Below are positions 40,670-50,010 of a stretch of 64,000 nt of DNA, piece after piece. The stretch spans positions 2,604,001 to 2,668,000 of the forward strand of contig CAXXXS010000001.1 of NCBI GenBank assembly GCA_963665085.2, in the 5' to 3' direction. A program made the translations under genes and the position numbers. Positions within the stretch are counted from its first letter, which is position 1. Every line of letters starts with the position of its first letter. A model generated the notes under the pieces. The model had not been told where the DNA came from, searched no databases, and worked only from the letters and a program-made list of their open reading frames with translations. The stretch comes from G963665085 sp963665085 (GTDB lineage Bacteria > Bacteroidota > Bacteroidia > Bacteroidales > JAAAOM01).

Positions 40670-43600
40670 TTATAATTCGCACGAAATAGTTTTTTGAGTA
40701 TTGAACTGGCCAAAAATACCTAAGCCGAAAGATTTTGAATTATCCGCCTTGCTGGCTTTTTCTGAAATGTATTCTCCCGCCGCTTCCATTGAGTTGTTGA
40801 AAGGTACAAATTGCCATAATGCCCCTCCTACATCTTTTTCTGCAAGTTTATCCATTGCTTTATACATACTAACAGGGTTTCCAATACAGTCGGGGATTAA
40901 ATCGGCAACCGGGTGATCCGAAAACTCTTTAAGTGTATTAGTTAATGCTGAGCCATAAGTGTCCCAGTCATTTGAGCGATAGGGAAGGGATTCATCATAT
41001 GGATTTGCTGTTCCCGCTGCTGTTCCGTATTCATTATCGGAAGGTAGATCAAAATCGAGCGTATTTACAGTTGTTTCTTGTTCGTCAAGCCCAAGCGGAT
41101 CGATTCCTTTTATTGGGTTATTTGCCGCATATAGATATGGATTTGTACCTGTTAAAATACCCAATGGGTCGCGTTGCATAAACCGCCCGATTAACGGACA
41201 ATATACCCTGGCCCCGGTTAAAATATAATTATTTTCTATTCTTATAGCTCCAAAGGCCCCCAAAAATGTAAACCAATTTGATACATTTTCTTTACTTCCC
41301 AACATTTCCCCATTGCCACTATACACATAGGCATTTTCCAGATCTCCGGTTTCTGAACTGATTGCAATAATGTTTCCATGCCTGTTGCTATGGTAAAAGT
41401 AAGTTTTATTATCGCTGGACTGAAATGCAATAAGCCTTTTCCCCCGGTAAATAAAGTTTCTCAGTAAATTACCCGATTCATCTGTTTCAAATAACAGCCT
41501 TCCTTTGTGATCGTAATATAAATAGCTTATAGTCTCATTGATAATTATTTTTTCGGGATATCGCATTGCGTTATACTGAATTGTTGCTGAAACTTCTTCC
41601 GTTGTAAGGGATGTAAGCAAATTCTCATGCGAATAATCTGCCGCTAATAGGATATTATCTTTATAGCTGTGAGCGGTTAAATTTCCATCTGCATCATGAT
41701 TAATAGAACGATATAGTGTTGTACTTCCTGTTAATTGGTTCAATTCATTGCTGCCCGTACCGGGAATTGCTTCAGGGACGTGGGTTATTATCGTTGCTGC
41801 TTTGATGTTTAACCCAGTGATGATTCCATCTTCATAAACAACCTCCTCACTGGCCAAAATACTATCGTTAAGCTCGTGTTCGATATTCAATAGGGTGTTA
41901 TCTTTATTATATTCGTACAACGTAGTTGTATTGTTGTTCCTTTCTTCTGAGAGCAGATTGCCAACATTGTCGTAATCAAAAGTAACTGAAGATGTATTCC
42001 AGCTAATACCAGAAATTCTGTTAAGGTTATCCGGGGTATTAGATACTTTTAAACCATTTGGATAATTTATTGCCGTAACATTTCCATTTTTATCATATTC
42101 GAAACTTACAGAAAGCCCATTGGGATAGTTAATCGTTTCTACAAATCCGAGTTCATTCCTGTCATAAGTAGTTTCTCCAAATGAATCTTCATATGAAATC
42201 ATTTTTGAAGATTTGTTATATCCATATTGGGCATAAACTGTTCCATCTAACTCTTTACTTGTAACATTGCCAACTTCATCATAGTTATAACCAGTGATTT
42301 GGTTACGGGAATTGGTGTATGTGTTAAGCAGGGCGAGATTGTTGTATTGGTACGATGTTTTGTTTCCAGATGCATCAATAATCTCAGATAATCTGTTGTT
42401 GGTAGTGTACTTAAAAGATGTTTTATTTCCTTTTTTGTCTGTTATTTCAGAAAGCCTGTGGTTTTTGTTATAGGAATAAGAAATTTTGCCTTCCTCGTCG
42501 GTTATGCTTTCCAGCTTGCCATTATTATTGTACTTGAGTGTTTTGGTGCTGCCAAAAGGAGTCGATATTTCTGATAAAACTCCGTTGTCATCGTAATTGA
42601 TTGGGTAGGTAATACCTTCAGCCGAAGTTTTTTCAAGGATACGATTTGTGGCATCACGGGTAGCAGAAATGGTATTCCCGTTTTCATCAGTAACGCCAAT
42701 TTGAGTGCAACAGTCATATTCAAAAGTTCGCGAATTTCCCGCGGGATTGGTGACTTCAATTAACTTGCCATTATCGTTGTACTCAAACGAGTATATGTTT
42801 CCGTTAAAATCTGTTTGGCTTTCCGGGGACATTCCGGACAGGTCAAAAGAATATGTCATGGAATTTCCGGAAGGGTTGGTGTAAGTGGTTAAATTACCAA
42901 ATTCATCATACTCAAATTGATGGACTGCACCTTCCTCATTGGTAATGGAGGCAAGTGCCCCGTTTTCGTCGTATGTGTATGATGTTGTCCTGTTGCCGGG
43001 AAGAACAACAGATAGCAATTGGTTTTTTGTATTATAGGTAAATGCACTTACTGTATCTAAATTAACATCAGAGATTAGGCTGATTTTTCCATCCTCAGAA
43101 TAATTATAGTGAGAAATTTTTCCTGTACGGTCTTTTTTATAGATGGGTTCGTTCTCTTCATTGTAATTGAAAATAGTTGAACTGCCATCATACCAGATCA
43201 GGCTATCGATATTTCCGGTTGAATTGTAATAGATGTTTTTTGTTTCTCCGTCTGTATTGGTGATTGAAGTTACTCTGCCATCGTTAAGCAGGTAAGTCAA
43301 CGACGTATTGTTTGGGTACAAAATATTTGTAAATGTATTTACAGAATCAATCTGGGTATATGAATATTGGATAACCCTTTCTTCGGGATCGGTAATTGAA
43401 GAAACCATTCCTAACGAATCAATGGAGTAATCATACTCAAATTGTGTAGTCTTTCCTCCAATATCAACAGACGTGATATTTAGAATGCTATCGTAAGTGT
43501 ATTGTGTGATAATATTGTTAAAATCTGTGGTTGAAAGAAGTAAACTATCAGAACTATATTCAAAAGAACATTCGCTTCCATCGGGTTTTGTGATTGAATT

Positions 43601-45412
43601 GCAAAAAGTTCCAGAGTAAGTAAAATGATATTCCCGGCCAGTTGCATCGGTTATCATTGTTAAGTGATTGTTTGCATCATATTCGAGCGTTAGACTTTTT
43701 TCGAACGCATCTGAAATTGATTCCAAAATAAATTGGTTGCTATTTTTTTCTCTAAAAGTATGAAGTTCAGAACTATTTTGTTTTTCAAGTTGCCAGGTTG
43801 TTCCTGTCCAGTTTAGGCTTAAGTTGTTTTTGTTTGTACAGGAAAGCGAGAAAGTACTTCCTCCTGTTATCACAGGTTGTTGTTCTGTGAAGTAAAATTT
43901 GGCACCTGTCCCTGTTTTTAAAACAACTGTACTGTCATACTGAGAAAGTTCTTCTTCATATTCAAATCTCCAGTTTTTGCCAAAAAAGCTTGCCGTAGTA
44001 TCTGTGGAGTGAACATAATTTATTGCAACTTTAACTTCAGGCCCCAAACCTTTTTTCCGGGAGATTACATCCCTGACAAATAATTTAAGGTTGGCTGCAT
44101 TCATAGACCATTTAGGCATTCCCATATAATTACAGGTTGATGGTTGACTGTTGCTGAATAAATCATAGTAGGAACTGCTATTGTCGTCAACATAATCGTC
44201 AATGAAATCTTCTATTTCTTCCATAGTCATTTCATCTGCATCCAAACCGGCTTCTTCCAGTAATTCTTCAACCATATCAAACCCTATTAAGCCAATAGGA
44301 TTTTCCATTCCTTCAGGAGACGAAGGATATTCAACAGGTACCTTTTTCTTTTCAATTTTATGGGTTATTGCTTCTGTGAGGCTTATCCGGGCAAATCCAT
44401 TATTAAATCCTACATATAAATAGCCCCCATCTATTTTCATTGTTTTTCCCAATGCATTTGTGTAATCCCAATATGGGAACTGGAACCATGTTTTGCCATT
44501 ATCGATTGAATACAAAATTCCAGAACCTCCAGGGCCATATCCTCCCACAGCAAACATGTAAGGAGGGCGTACCGCATAGATGTTAGGGATCCTGTATGAA
44601 TAGATGGCCTCTACCCAATCATTTATATAAACTTCCCGGTCGAAAACATATGTTTTATAATCTATGTTTTCCCATCCAGAACCGGAATATTTATATAATT
44701 CATAAGCAATTTGTGTATATAGGCCAATACTTGAAGAATACATTGGAGCATGAGAAATAGAAGATAGTTCTTCTTCGGTTAACGATAAACCATTGTTTAT
44801 TTTTTCCCATGTATCTCCGCCATCTTCAGAAGTAAAATAGCCAATTCTACCTGCAAAAAGAAAAATATTGTCATTATACTCACAAAGTCCATATCCTCCG
44901 TTAACATCAGAACTCCAAGATTTATTTTCTGTATCAATAGTTAATGGAAGCCAGGTTGTTCCTTCATCTAAAGAACGATAAACTGGACTCTCAACACCAG
45001 GGTTTGACACGAGATATGCATACATTGCGGTATCATTCAAAAGAAGGTCTGCCGGACTATATGAAAAAGGGAACTTTAATTCTTTCCATGTTTGATGCAT
45101 GTCTTCTGATAAGTAAAGGGCCCTGGTTCCATTGTAAACCCCACTTACCAGGATTTTATCTTTGTAGGTTTCCAGTAAAAAAATATTTGTGAATCCGGGA
45201 ACTGTATCCCAAGATTGACCTTTGCTGTTTGAATAAAGAAAGTAACTGGTAGCGTTTCCATGGTATTCTAACGCATACCAGGTATCGTTTACTTCGCAAA
45301 TATTTGTGACATAGGTGTTAGGGCTGAGAGTTTCCCATTGAGCTATTGTTTTTTGAGAAGAAAACAGAAGAATTAGCACAGTAATGCGAAAAGCAGTTTT
45401 TAGAGTCTTCAT
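40670..45412 (-). CDS. Giant Rhs/YD-repeat exported protein with N-terminal Asp-box repeats
   Basis: This protein of about 1580 residues starts at the ATG at 45410-45412, where MKTLKTAFRITVLIL opens a signal peptide ending TIAQ. The first 330 residues carry at least four Asp-box-type repeats (SNSKGQSW, SLDEGTTW, SEDGGDTW, SIDNGKTW) typical of sialidase/BNR-like propellers. A middle region, with an acidic EMTMEEIEDFIDDYVDD, leads into about 900 residues of YD repeats. The Rhs core GRFMQRDPLG...NPIKGIDPLGLD is at about 41090-41200. After it come about 137 residues of non-repeat tail, where polymorphic toxins carry their effector. No known toxin motif is seen and no immunity-like gene follows. 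It is probably secreted or surface-located. Confidence 0.88.
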   Translation of the reverse strand: MKTLKTAFRITVLILLFSSQKTIAQWETLSPNTYVTNICEVNDTWYALEYHGNATSYFLYSNSKGQSWDTVPGFTNIFLLETYKDKILVSGVYNGTRALYLSEDMHQTWKELKFPFSYSPADLLLNDTAMYAYLVSNPGVESPVYRSLDEGTTWLPLTIDTENKSWSSDVNGGYGLCEYNDNIFLFAGRIGYFTSEDGGDTWEKINNGLSLTEEELSSISHAPMYSSSIGLYTQIAYELYKYSGSGWENIDYKTYVFDREVYINDWVEAIYSYRIPNIYAVRPPYMFAVGGYGPGGSGILYSIDNGKTWFQFPYWDYTNALGKTMKIDGGYLYVGFNNGFARISLTEAITHKIEKKKVPVEYPSSPEGMENPIGLIGFDMVEELLEEAGLDADEMTMEEIEDFIDDYVDDNSSSYYDLFSNSQPSTCNYMGMPKWSMNAANLKLFVRDVISRKKGLGPEVKVAINYVHSTDTTASFFGKNWRFEYEEELSQYDSTVVLKTGTGAKFYFTEQQPVITGGSTFSLSCTNKNNLSLNWTGTTWQLEKQNSSELHTFREKNSNQFILESISDAFEKSLTLEYDANNHLTMITDATGREYHFTYSGTFCNSITKPDGSECSFEYSSDSLLLSTTDFNNIITQYTYDSILNITSVDIGGKTTQFEYDYSIDSLGMVSSITDPEERVIQYSYTQIDSVNTFTNILYPNNTSLTYLLNDGRVTSITNTDGETKNIYYNSTGNIDSLIWYDGSSTIFNYNEENEPIYKKDRTGKISHYNYSEDGKISLISDVNLDTVSAFTYNTKNQLLSVVLPGNRTTSYTYDENGALASITNEEGAVHQFEYDEFGNLTTYTNPSGNSMTYSFDLSGMSPESQTDFNGNIYSFEYNDNGKLIEVTNPAGNSRTFEYDCCTQIGVTDENGNTISATRDATNRILEKTSAEGITYPINYDDNGVLSEISTPFGSTKTLKYNNNGKLESITDEEGKISYSYNKNHRLSEITDKKGNKTSFKYTTNNRLSEIIDASGNKTSYQYNNLALLNTYTNSRNQITGYNYDEVGNVTSKELDGTVYAQYGYNKSSKMISYEDSFGETTYDRNELGFVETINYPNGLSVSFEYDKNGNVTAINYPNGLKVSNTPDNLNRISGISWNTSSVTFDYDNVGNLLSEERNNNTTTLYEYNKDNTLLNIEHELNDSILASEEVVYEDGIITGLNIKAATIITHVPEAIPGTGSNELNQLTGSTTLYRSINHDADGNLTAHSYKDNILLAADYSHENLLTSLTTEEVSATIQYNAMRYPEKIIINETISYLYYDHKGRLLFETDESGNLLRNFIYRGKRLIAFQSSDNKTYFYHSNRHGNIIAISSETGDLENAYVYSGNGEMLGSKENVSNWFTFLGAFGAIRIENNYILTGARVYCPLIGRFMQRDPLGILTGTNPYLYAANNPIKGIDPLGLDEQETTVNTLDFDLPSDNEYGTAAGTANPYDESLPYRSNDWDTYGSALTNTLKEFSDHPVADLIPDCIGNPVSMYKAMDKLAEKDVGGALWQFVPFNNSMEAAGEYISEKASKADNSKSFGLGIFGQFNTQKTISCEL

Positions 45413-45621
45413 AAATTTTTGTTTTGGTATCCTTTTTTGCTTCCTGAAATTATCTAAAATTAAGATAGAAAATATCACTTTTTTATAAAAAATAACATAG
45501 TAGGGGTTAAACTCATTGAAAATGTATGTGAGTTTTACTTTATGCAGTATTTCTATCCGTAGATTTCAACATCATGGCTTTTACTTTCGTCAATAAAAAA
45601 GGTGTAATTAAATAATTTTTT

Positions 45622-45664
45622 TACTTTTGTGAAACAAAATAAATGAATGAACGTTCATTTATTT
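45622..45664 (+). promoter_or_regulatory. Promoter element and TetR operator of the efflux operon
   Basis: TACTTTTG (45622-45629) fits the -7 box. Twelve bases on is a nearly perfect 24-bp palindrome (45641-45664) centred on ATGAACGTTCAT with one mismatched pair, a common form of TetR operator. It covers the expected transcription start and lies 15 bp before the chosen start codon. Confidence 0.65.
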
Positions 45665-45678
45665 ATAAATATAAAATT

Positions 45679-46260
45679 ATGGCAAGAATAGCAGACGAAA
45701 ATAAATTAGAACGCTTAAAATTGGCAACCATGAAACTGGTTGCAGAAAATGGGTATGGCGGGGCTTCTGCGGCTTTAATTGCAGCAAATTCAGATGTTTC
45801 GACAGGATATTTTTATAGGCTTTATAAAGGAAAATATGAGTTGGTAAACTCTTTGCTTTTAGATGTTTATAAAGAAGTGGCAGGTAAGTTGGATGAGTTG
45901 ATCCAGGAAGGTTCATCCTTTCAAATATTAATAGCTAGTTTGATTAGTTACTTTTTTAAAATGGCAAACAAAGAACCTGTAAAAGCAAAATTCTTTTATG
46001 TATTAACAAGCGATTACCGGTTTAAGTCAGATCATGAGGTAAAATCATCAATTTTTGAATATATAAATAAGATAATGGATATTGGACGAAGTTCTAATGA
46101 ACTTGATGAAAAATTATCCCAGGACGATATCTACCTGATGTTATTAATAAACACCATACAGTTTATAAACCAGCGGTTTAAGAACTCACAATCGAAAGTA
46201 AAATTTACTAAAGCAGATGAAGGACATCTGTTATACCTGATAAATAAAGTTTTAAAATAA
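45679..46260 (+). CDS. TetR-family regulator of the efflux operon
   Basis: This 193-residue regulator has an N-terminal helix-turn-helix: LATMKLVAENGYGGASAALI then AANSDVSTGYFYRLYKGKYEL. The C-terminal helical domain is not similar to a known effector type. I chose the ATG at 45679 (MARIADENKL). The frame extends to 45643, but that start would lie inside the 24-bp operator palindrome. It leads an efflux operon (TolC gene 6 bp downstream) and probably represses itself and the pump until a toxic compound or bile-like molecule binds. Confidence 0.92.
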   Translation: MARIADENKLERLKLATMKLVAENGYGGASAALIAANSDVSTGYFYRLYKGKYELVNSLLLDVYKEVAGKLDELIQEGSSFQILIASLISYFFKMANKEPVKAKFFYVLTSDYRFKSDHEVKSSIFEYINKIMDIGRSSNELDEKLSQDDIYLMLLINTIQFINQRFKNSQSKVKFTKADEGHLLYLINKVLK

Positions 46261-46266
46261 AATAAT

Positions 46267-47793
46267 ATGAGCAGACAGAGATTAATAAATACATTTTTTT
46301 GTATTTGGATAGGAGTTGGGATTGTTCAGGCACAAGCTGATACCAGCTTGCTTACATTTGAAAATGCATTGCAAATTATGCATACAAAAAACCCATCATT
46401 ACAGAAAGTAAGACAAGAAGTTAAACAAAAGGAATATGAACAGGGTATCAGACGTGGTTTATATATGCCTACGGTATCGGTTAATGCCATGGCAGCTACA
46501 ATGTCAGATCCTTTACACCTGGATTTAACGGATGTTCGGGATGCAATTCTTCCAATTTATGAAGTATTGGGGAATTATGGAGTGTTTAGCGATGTACCTT
46601 ATGTAAATTCCCAAACAGGAGAAGTAGTAACTATTTTAGATGAGGCTACCAGTACCACAGAAATGAGAAAAACAATATCAGGAAGAATTGAAGAGATTGA
46701 AGCAGCAGATTGGGATCAGATAATACAGGAAAAAACATTTGCGACGGCATCTGCAGATATATCATGGCCTGTTTTCACAGGTGGAAAAATTGCAGCAGCC
46801 AATAAAGCCGCTGGTGTAGAGGTTAACATCAAACAGGAAGAGTTAAGAAAAACTGAGGGGGAATTGTTAACCGAACTGGTTACACGCTATTATGGATTGG
46901 TTTTGGCAACTCAGGCTTCTGATGTTATGAAAGAAAAATTCGAAGCGATGCAAAAACATTATAACGACGCAAACAAAATGTTCGAAGAAGGTATGATTGC
47001 AAAAGTTGAATTGTTGAGTGCCTCAGTAGCCCTTAGTGATGCTGAGCGTGAGTACAAGAAAGCTTCCCGTATGGTAGAAACAACCCGAACAGGATTATCT
47101 GCTACGTTAGCTTCTCAACAGGATACATGTTTTGTGCCGGCAAATCTCCTTTTTATAAATGAGGAGATACCATCTCTTGATTATTGGCTAAGTCAGACCT
47201 GGGAAACAAACCCCCAGTTGAAGCAGATAGATTATAACAAGGAACTGGTTAATATAAAGAGTAAAGTTAATAAAGGAAGTTACCTGCCAACAGTAGCTCT
47301 CATTGGAACGTATAACCTGGCAGATTATGATTTGTCTCCTTATATGCCGGATTGGATGGTAGGAGCAGGAATGAGTTGGACCATCTTTGATGGGATGAGC
47401 AGAAATAAACAAGTTAAAGCAGATATAACATTAAAAGAACAGGTTTCCTATATTGATGAAAAAGCTCATGATGATTTAAGGGCATACATCACAAAATTAT
47501 ACAATGAACTAAACAATGAGTTAGTCGAAATTGAAGAACTAAAAACAACACTCCAGTTAGCCCAGGAGTATTATGAAAGTACAGTGAAAGCCTTTAACGA
47601 AGGATTTGCCAATTCTACATCTGTTGTAGATGCACAGTCGAAATTAGCGCAGGTAAAAGCGCTCCGTTTAAAGGCATTTTATGAGTATGATATAACCTTA
47701 TCAACATTGCTTCAGGTTTCGGGTACACCGGAACAATTCCTGACCTATTGCTCAGGAGAGAATGCAATTATAGAATCAATAGAAAGAAATTAA
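46267..47793 (+). CDS. TolC-family outer membrane efflux protein
   Basis: This 508-residue outer membrane factor has a signal peptide (about 1-24) and two OEP repeats rich in long coiled-coil helices (about 30-250 and 300-490). Typical segments are FENALQIMHTKNPSLQKVRQEV, FATASADISWPVFTGGKIAAANKAA and MSWTIFDGMSRNKQV. An inserted stretch around 95-150 (DVRDAILPIYEVLGNYG) is common in Bacteroidota members. It forms the exit duct for the HlyD/ABC-2 system encoded next. Confidence 0.93.
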   Translation: MSRQRLINTFFCIWIGVGIVQAQADTSLLTFENALQIMHTKNPSLQKVRQEVKQKEYEQGIRRGLYMPTVSVNAMAATMSDPLHLDLTDVRDAILPIYEVLGNYGVFSDVPYVNSQTGEVVTILDEATSTTEMRKTISGRIEEIEAADWDQIIQEKTFATASADISWPVFTGGKIAAANKAAGVEVNIKQEELRKTEGELLTELVTRYYGLVLATQASDVMKEKFEAMQKHYNDANKMFEEGMIAKVELLSASVALSDAEREYKKASRMVETTRTGLSATLASQQDTCFVPANLLFINEEIPSLDYWLSQTWETNPQLKQIDYNKELVNIKSKVNKGSYLPTVALIGTYNLADYDLSPYMPDWMVGAGMSWTIFDGMSRNKQVKADITLKEQVSYIDEKAHDDLRAYITKLYNELNNELVEIEELKTTLQLAQEYYESTVKAFNEGFANSTSVVDAQSKLAQVKALRLKAFYEYDITLSTLLQVSGTPEQFLTYCSGENAIIESIERN

Positions 47794-47824
47794 GAAAAAG
47801 AGAAAATATTAAAATATTAAACAG

Positions 47825-48808
47825 ATGAAAAAGAAAACATTAGCTACGTTAGCTGTTTTGATTGCCATAGTAGGATTCATAACATATACTTTTATTATTG
47901 TATTGAAGAAAGAACCTGTTGTGCTACAGGGAGAAGTTGAAGCAACACAGGTTAAGATTTCATCAAAAGTACCTGGCCGTATTCAGAAAATAGCAGTGAA
48001 GAAAGGACAAAAAGTAAATGAGGGGGACTTTATTTTTTCTATAGACAGCCCTGAAGTAGAGGCTAAACTTGCCGAAGCAACAGCAGCGCGTACAGCCGCT
48101 GATGCCCAAAGTCAGAAAGCAAATAACGGAGCCAGGTCAGAAGATATTGAAGCGGCCTATAGTACTTATATAAAAGCTGAAGCAGCTGCTTCTTTTGCAG
48201 AGAAAACATTTAAACGTATTGAAAATCTTTATAGTGAAGGCGTTGTGCCTGAGCAAAAAAGAGATGAAGTAGAAACACAAATGAAAGCAGCCAGGGAAAC
48301 TGCAAATGCAGCAAAAGCTGTTTGGACAAAAGCAAAAACTGGCGCAAGAGCGGAAGATAAAAAAGCAGCTGAGGCAATGGTTGCCCGTGCAGATGCAGCA
48401 ATAGCCCAGGTAGAATCTTATCTGGCAGAAACAAGTATCAATGCAATTGCTGATGGTGAAGTTTCTGGTATCAATGCTGAAAAAGGGGAGCTTGTTGCTA
48501 CAGGATTTCCTGTTGTTACATTGGTTAACCTGAAGGATATCTGGGTTACGCTTTATGTGCGGGAAGATTATTTAAGTCATTTTAGTATGGGATCAACTTT
48601 TAAAGGAAAAATTCCAGGCCTTGGAAATAAAGAATATGATTTTAACGTGACTTATTTAAGTCCAAGTGGTGATTTTGCCCGTTGGACAGCAACAAAAACG
48701 TCCGGTGAATTCGATTTAAAATCATTCCAGGTTGAAGCAAGACCTACGGAGCCTATCGAAGGTCTCAGACCTGGTATGACTGTCGTTGTTTCATTTGAAA
48801 ATGAATAA
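47825..48808 (+). CDS. HlyD-family membrane fusion protein
   Basis: This 327-residue periplasmic adaptor has an N-terminal membrane anchor (about 7-28). The lipoyl half-motif VKISSKVPGRIQKIAVKKGQ (about 43-62) comes next, then a long alpha-hairpin (about 75-205) with two nearly repeated runs ending in GARSEDIEAA and GARAEDKKAA, and a beta-barrel domain. It links the TolC duct to the inner membrane permeases. It is the YbhG-like type found with ABC-2 exporters. It lies 31 bp after the TolC gene and 2 bp before the first permease gene. Confidence 0.93.
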   Translation: MKKKTLATLAVLIAIVGFITYTFIIVLKKEPVVLQGEVEATQVKISSKVPGRIQKIAVKKGQKVNEGDFIFSIDSPEVEAKLAEATAARTAADAQSQKANNGARSEDIEAAYSTYIKAEAAASFAEKTFKRIENLYSEGVVPEQKRDEVETQMKAARETANAAKAVWTKAKTGARAEDKKAAEAMVARADAAIAQVESYLAETSINAIADGEVSGINAEKGELVATGFPVVTLVNLKDIWVTLYVREDYLSHFSMGSTFKGKIPGLGNKEYDFNVTYLSPSGDFARWTATKTSGEFDLKSFQVEARPTEPIEGLRPGMTVVVSFENE

Positions 48809-48810
48809 TC

Positions 48811-49989
48811 ATGGCAAGCCGTAAAAAAATATTGTTAGCGGTAATATTGCGTGAGATAGAAAGAATAAAACACAATAGAGCGTATCGGTTTTTACTTTTT
48901 ACCGGACCTCTGATTGGGATTCTTACTCTTTTTGCAATTTTTCATAAAGGAGCTGTAAGAGAACTTCCCATTGCAGTTGTAGATCAGGATAATTCATCTG
49001 TTTCGATAAAAATTGTGAATGCAATAAATGCCTCTCCGGATGTTTCTGTGGATGTTCATGCTCATGATATGTTTCAGGCCAGGACATTCCTCGAGAAAGG
49101 AGAAGTAGATGCAATTGTTCTTATTCCGGCAGAAACAGAGAAGAATGTATATCAGGATTTAGAGGCGCCCATACCTTTGTATATAAACGGTACAAATGTC
49201 TTGAAAGCAAGTCTTATTCAACGTTCAGTTGTTACATCGGTAAAAACAATATCAGCAGGTGTTCAATTAAAGAAGTTAAGTGCACAGGAGAAGACAGAAA
49301 AAGAAGCCATGTCGCGTATCTTACCTATAAGTATTGAAAAGCATGTGTTATTTAATCCCTATACAAACTATAATTATTACCTGGGATCGGCATTGCTTTA
49401 TGTTATGCTTTTTCTGTTTGTTGTTCTTAGTTCTACCTATACGCTGGGGAATGAATTAAAACGGGGTACGGGTGCAGATTTATTAAGTACAAGTAACAAC
49501 AGCGTAAGAATGGCAGTGTTGGGAAAACTATTGCCTTATACGATTATTTTTATGGGCTTCTCAATGTTCATCAATCTTTTGCTTTATGTGATTGATGATA
49601 TGCCTCTAAATGGAAATTTTTTGGTGCTGTTTATCAGTCAGTTTATTGCGATAATATCGTATCAATTAATGGGATTAATATTTATTGGCCTAACGTCAAA
49701 TCTTAGGTTGGCTTTGTCTTTGGTTAGTGCTTATTCAATGATGTCGATAACTTTTTCCGGGTTGACATTTCCATTGGGTGCAATGCCTAAAGTAGCACAG
49801 GTTTTTGGTACTATATTTCCTTTTACCTGGTGGGAGAAGATTATGGTGTCTCAATCACTGCGTGGAGCACCACTTGATGAAACTTTACCTTATGTGGTAT
49901 ATATCCTGATATTTCAACTTATAGGATTATGTTTTTTAAAAGTTTATAAAAAACATTTAAGTGATCCGGCATTCTGGGGTAAAGCCTGA
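48811..49989 (+). CDS. ABC-2 type transporter permease, first subunit
   Basis: This 392-residue inner membrane protein has one N-terminal helix (about 25-45) and a periplasmic domain (about 50-180, with LPIAVVDQDNSSVSIKIV). Five or six C-terminal helices and the family's ALLYVMLFLFVVLSSTYTLGNELKRGT region follow. It resembles YhhJ/YbhS-type permeases that export drugs or other compounds through HlyD and TolC partners. No ATP-binding domain is fused. It is 2 bp after the HlyD gene and 21 bp before the second permease. Confidence 0.9.
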   Translation: MASRKKILLAVILREIERIKHNRAYRFLLFTGPLIGILTLFAIFHKGAVRELPIAVVDQDNSSVSIKIVNAINASPDVSVDVHAHDMFQARTFLEKGEVDAIVLIPAETEKNVYQDLEAPIPLYINGTNVLKASLIQRSVVTSVKTISAGVQLKKLSAQEKTEKEAMSRILPISIEKHVLFNPYTNYNYYLGSALLYVMLFLFVVLSSTYTLGNELKRGTGADLLSTSNNSVRMAVLGKLLPYTIIFMGFSMFINLLLYVIDDMPLNGNFLVLFISQFIAIISYQLMGLIFIGLTSNLRLALSLVSAYSMMSITFSGLTFPLGAMPKVAQVFGTIFPFTWWEKIMVSQSLRGAPLDETLPYVVYILIFQLIGLCFLKVYKKHLSDPAFWGKA

Positions 49990-50010
49990 TAATTTTTAAG
50001 AAAGAAGAAG

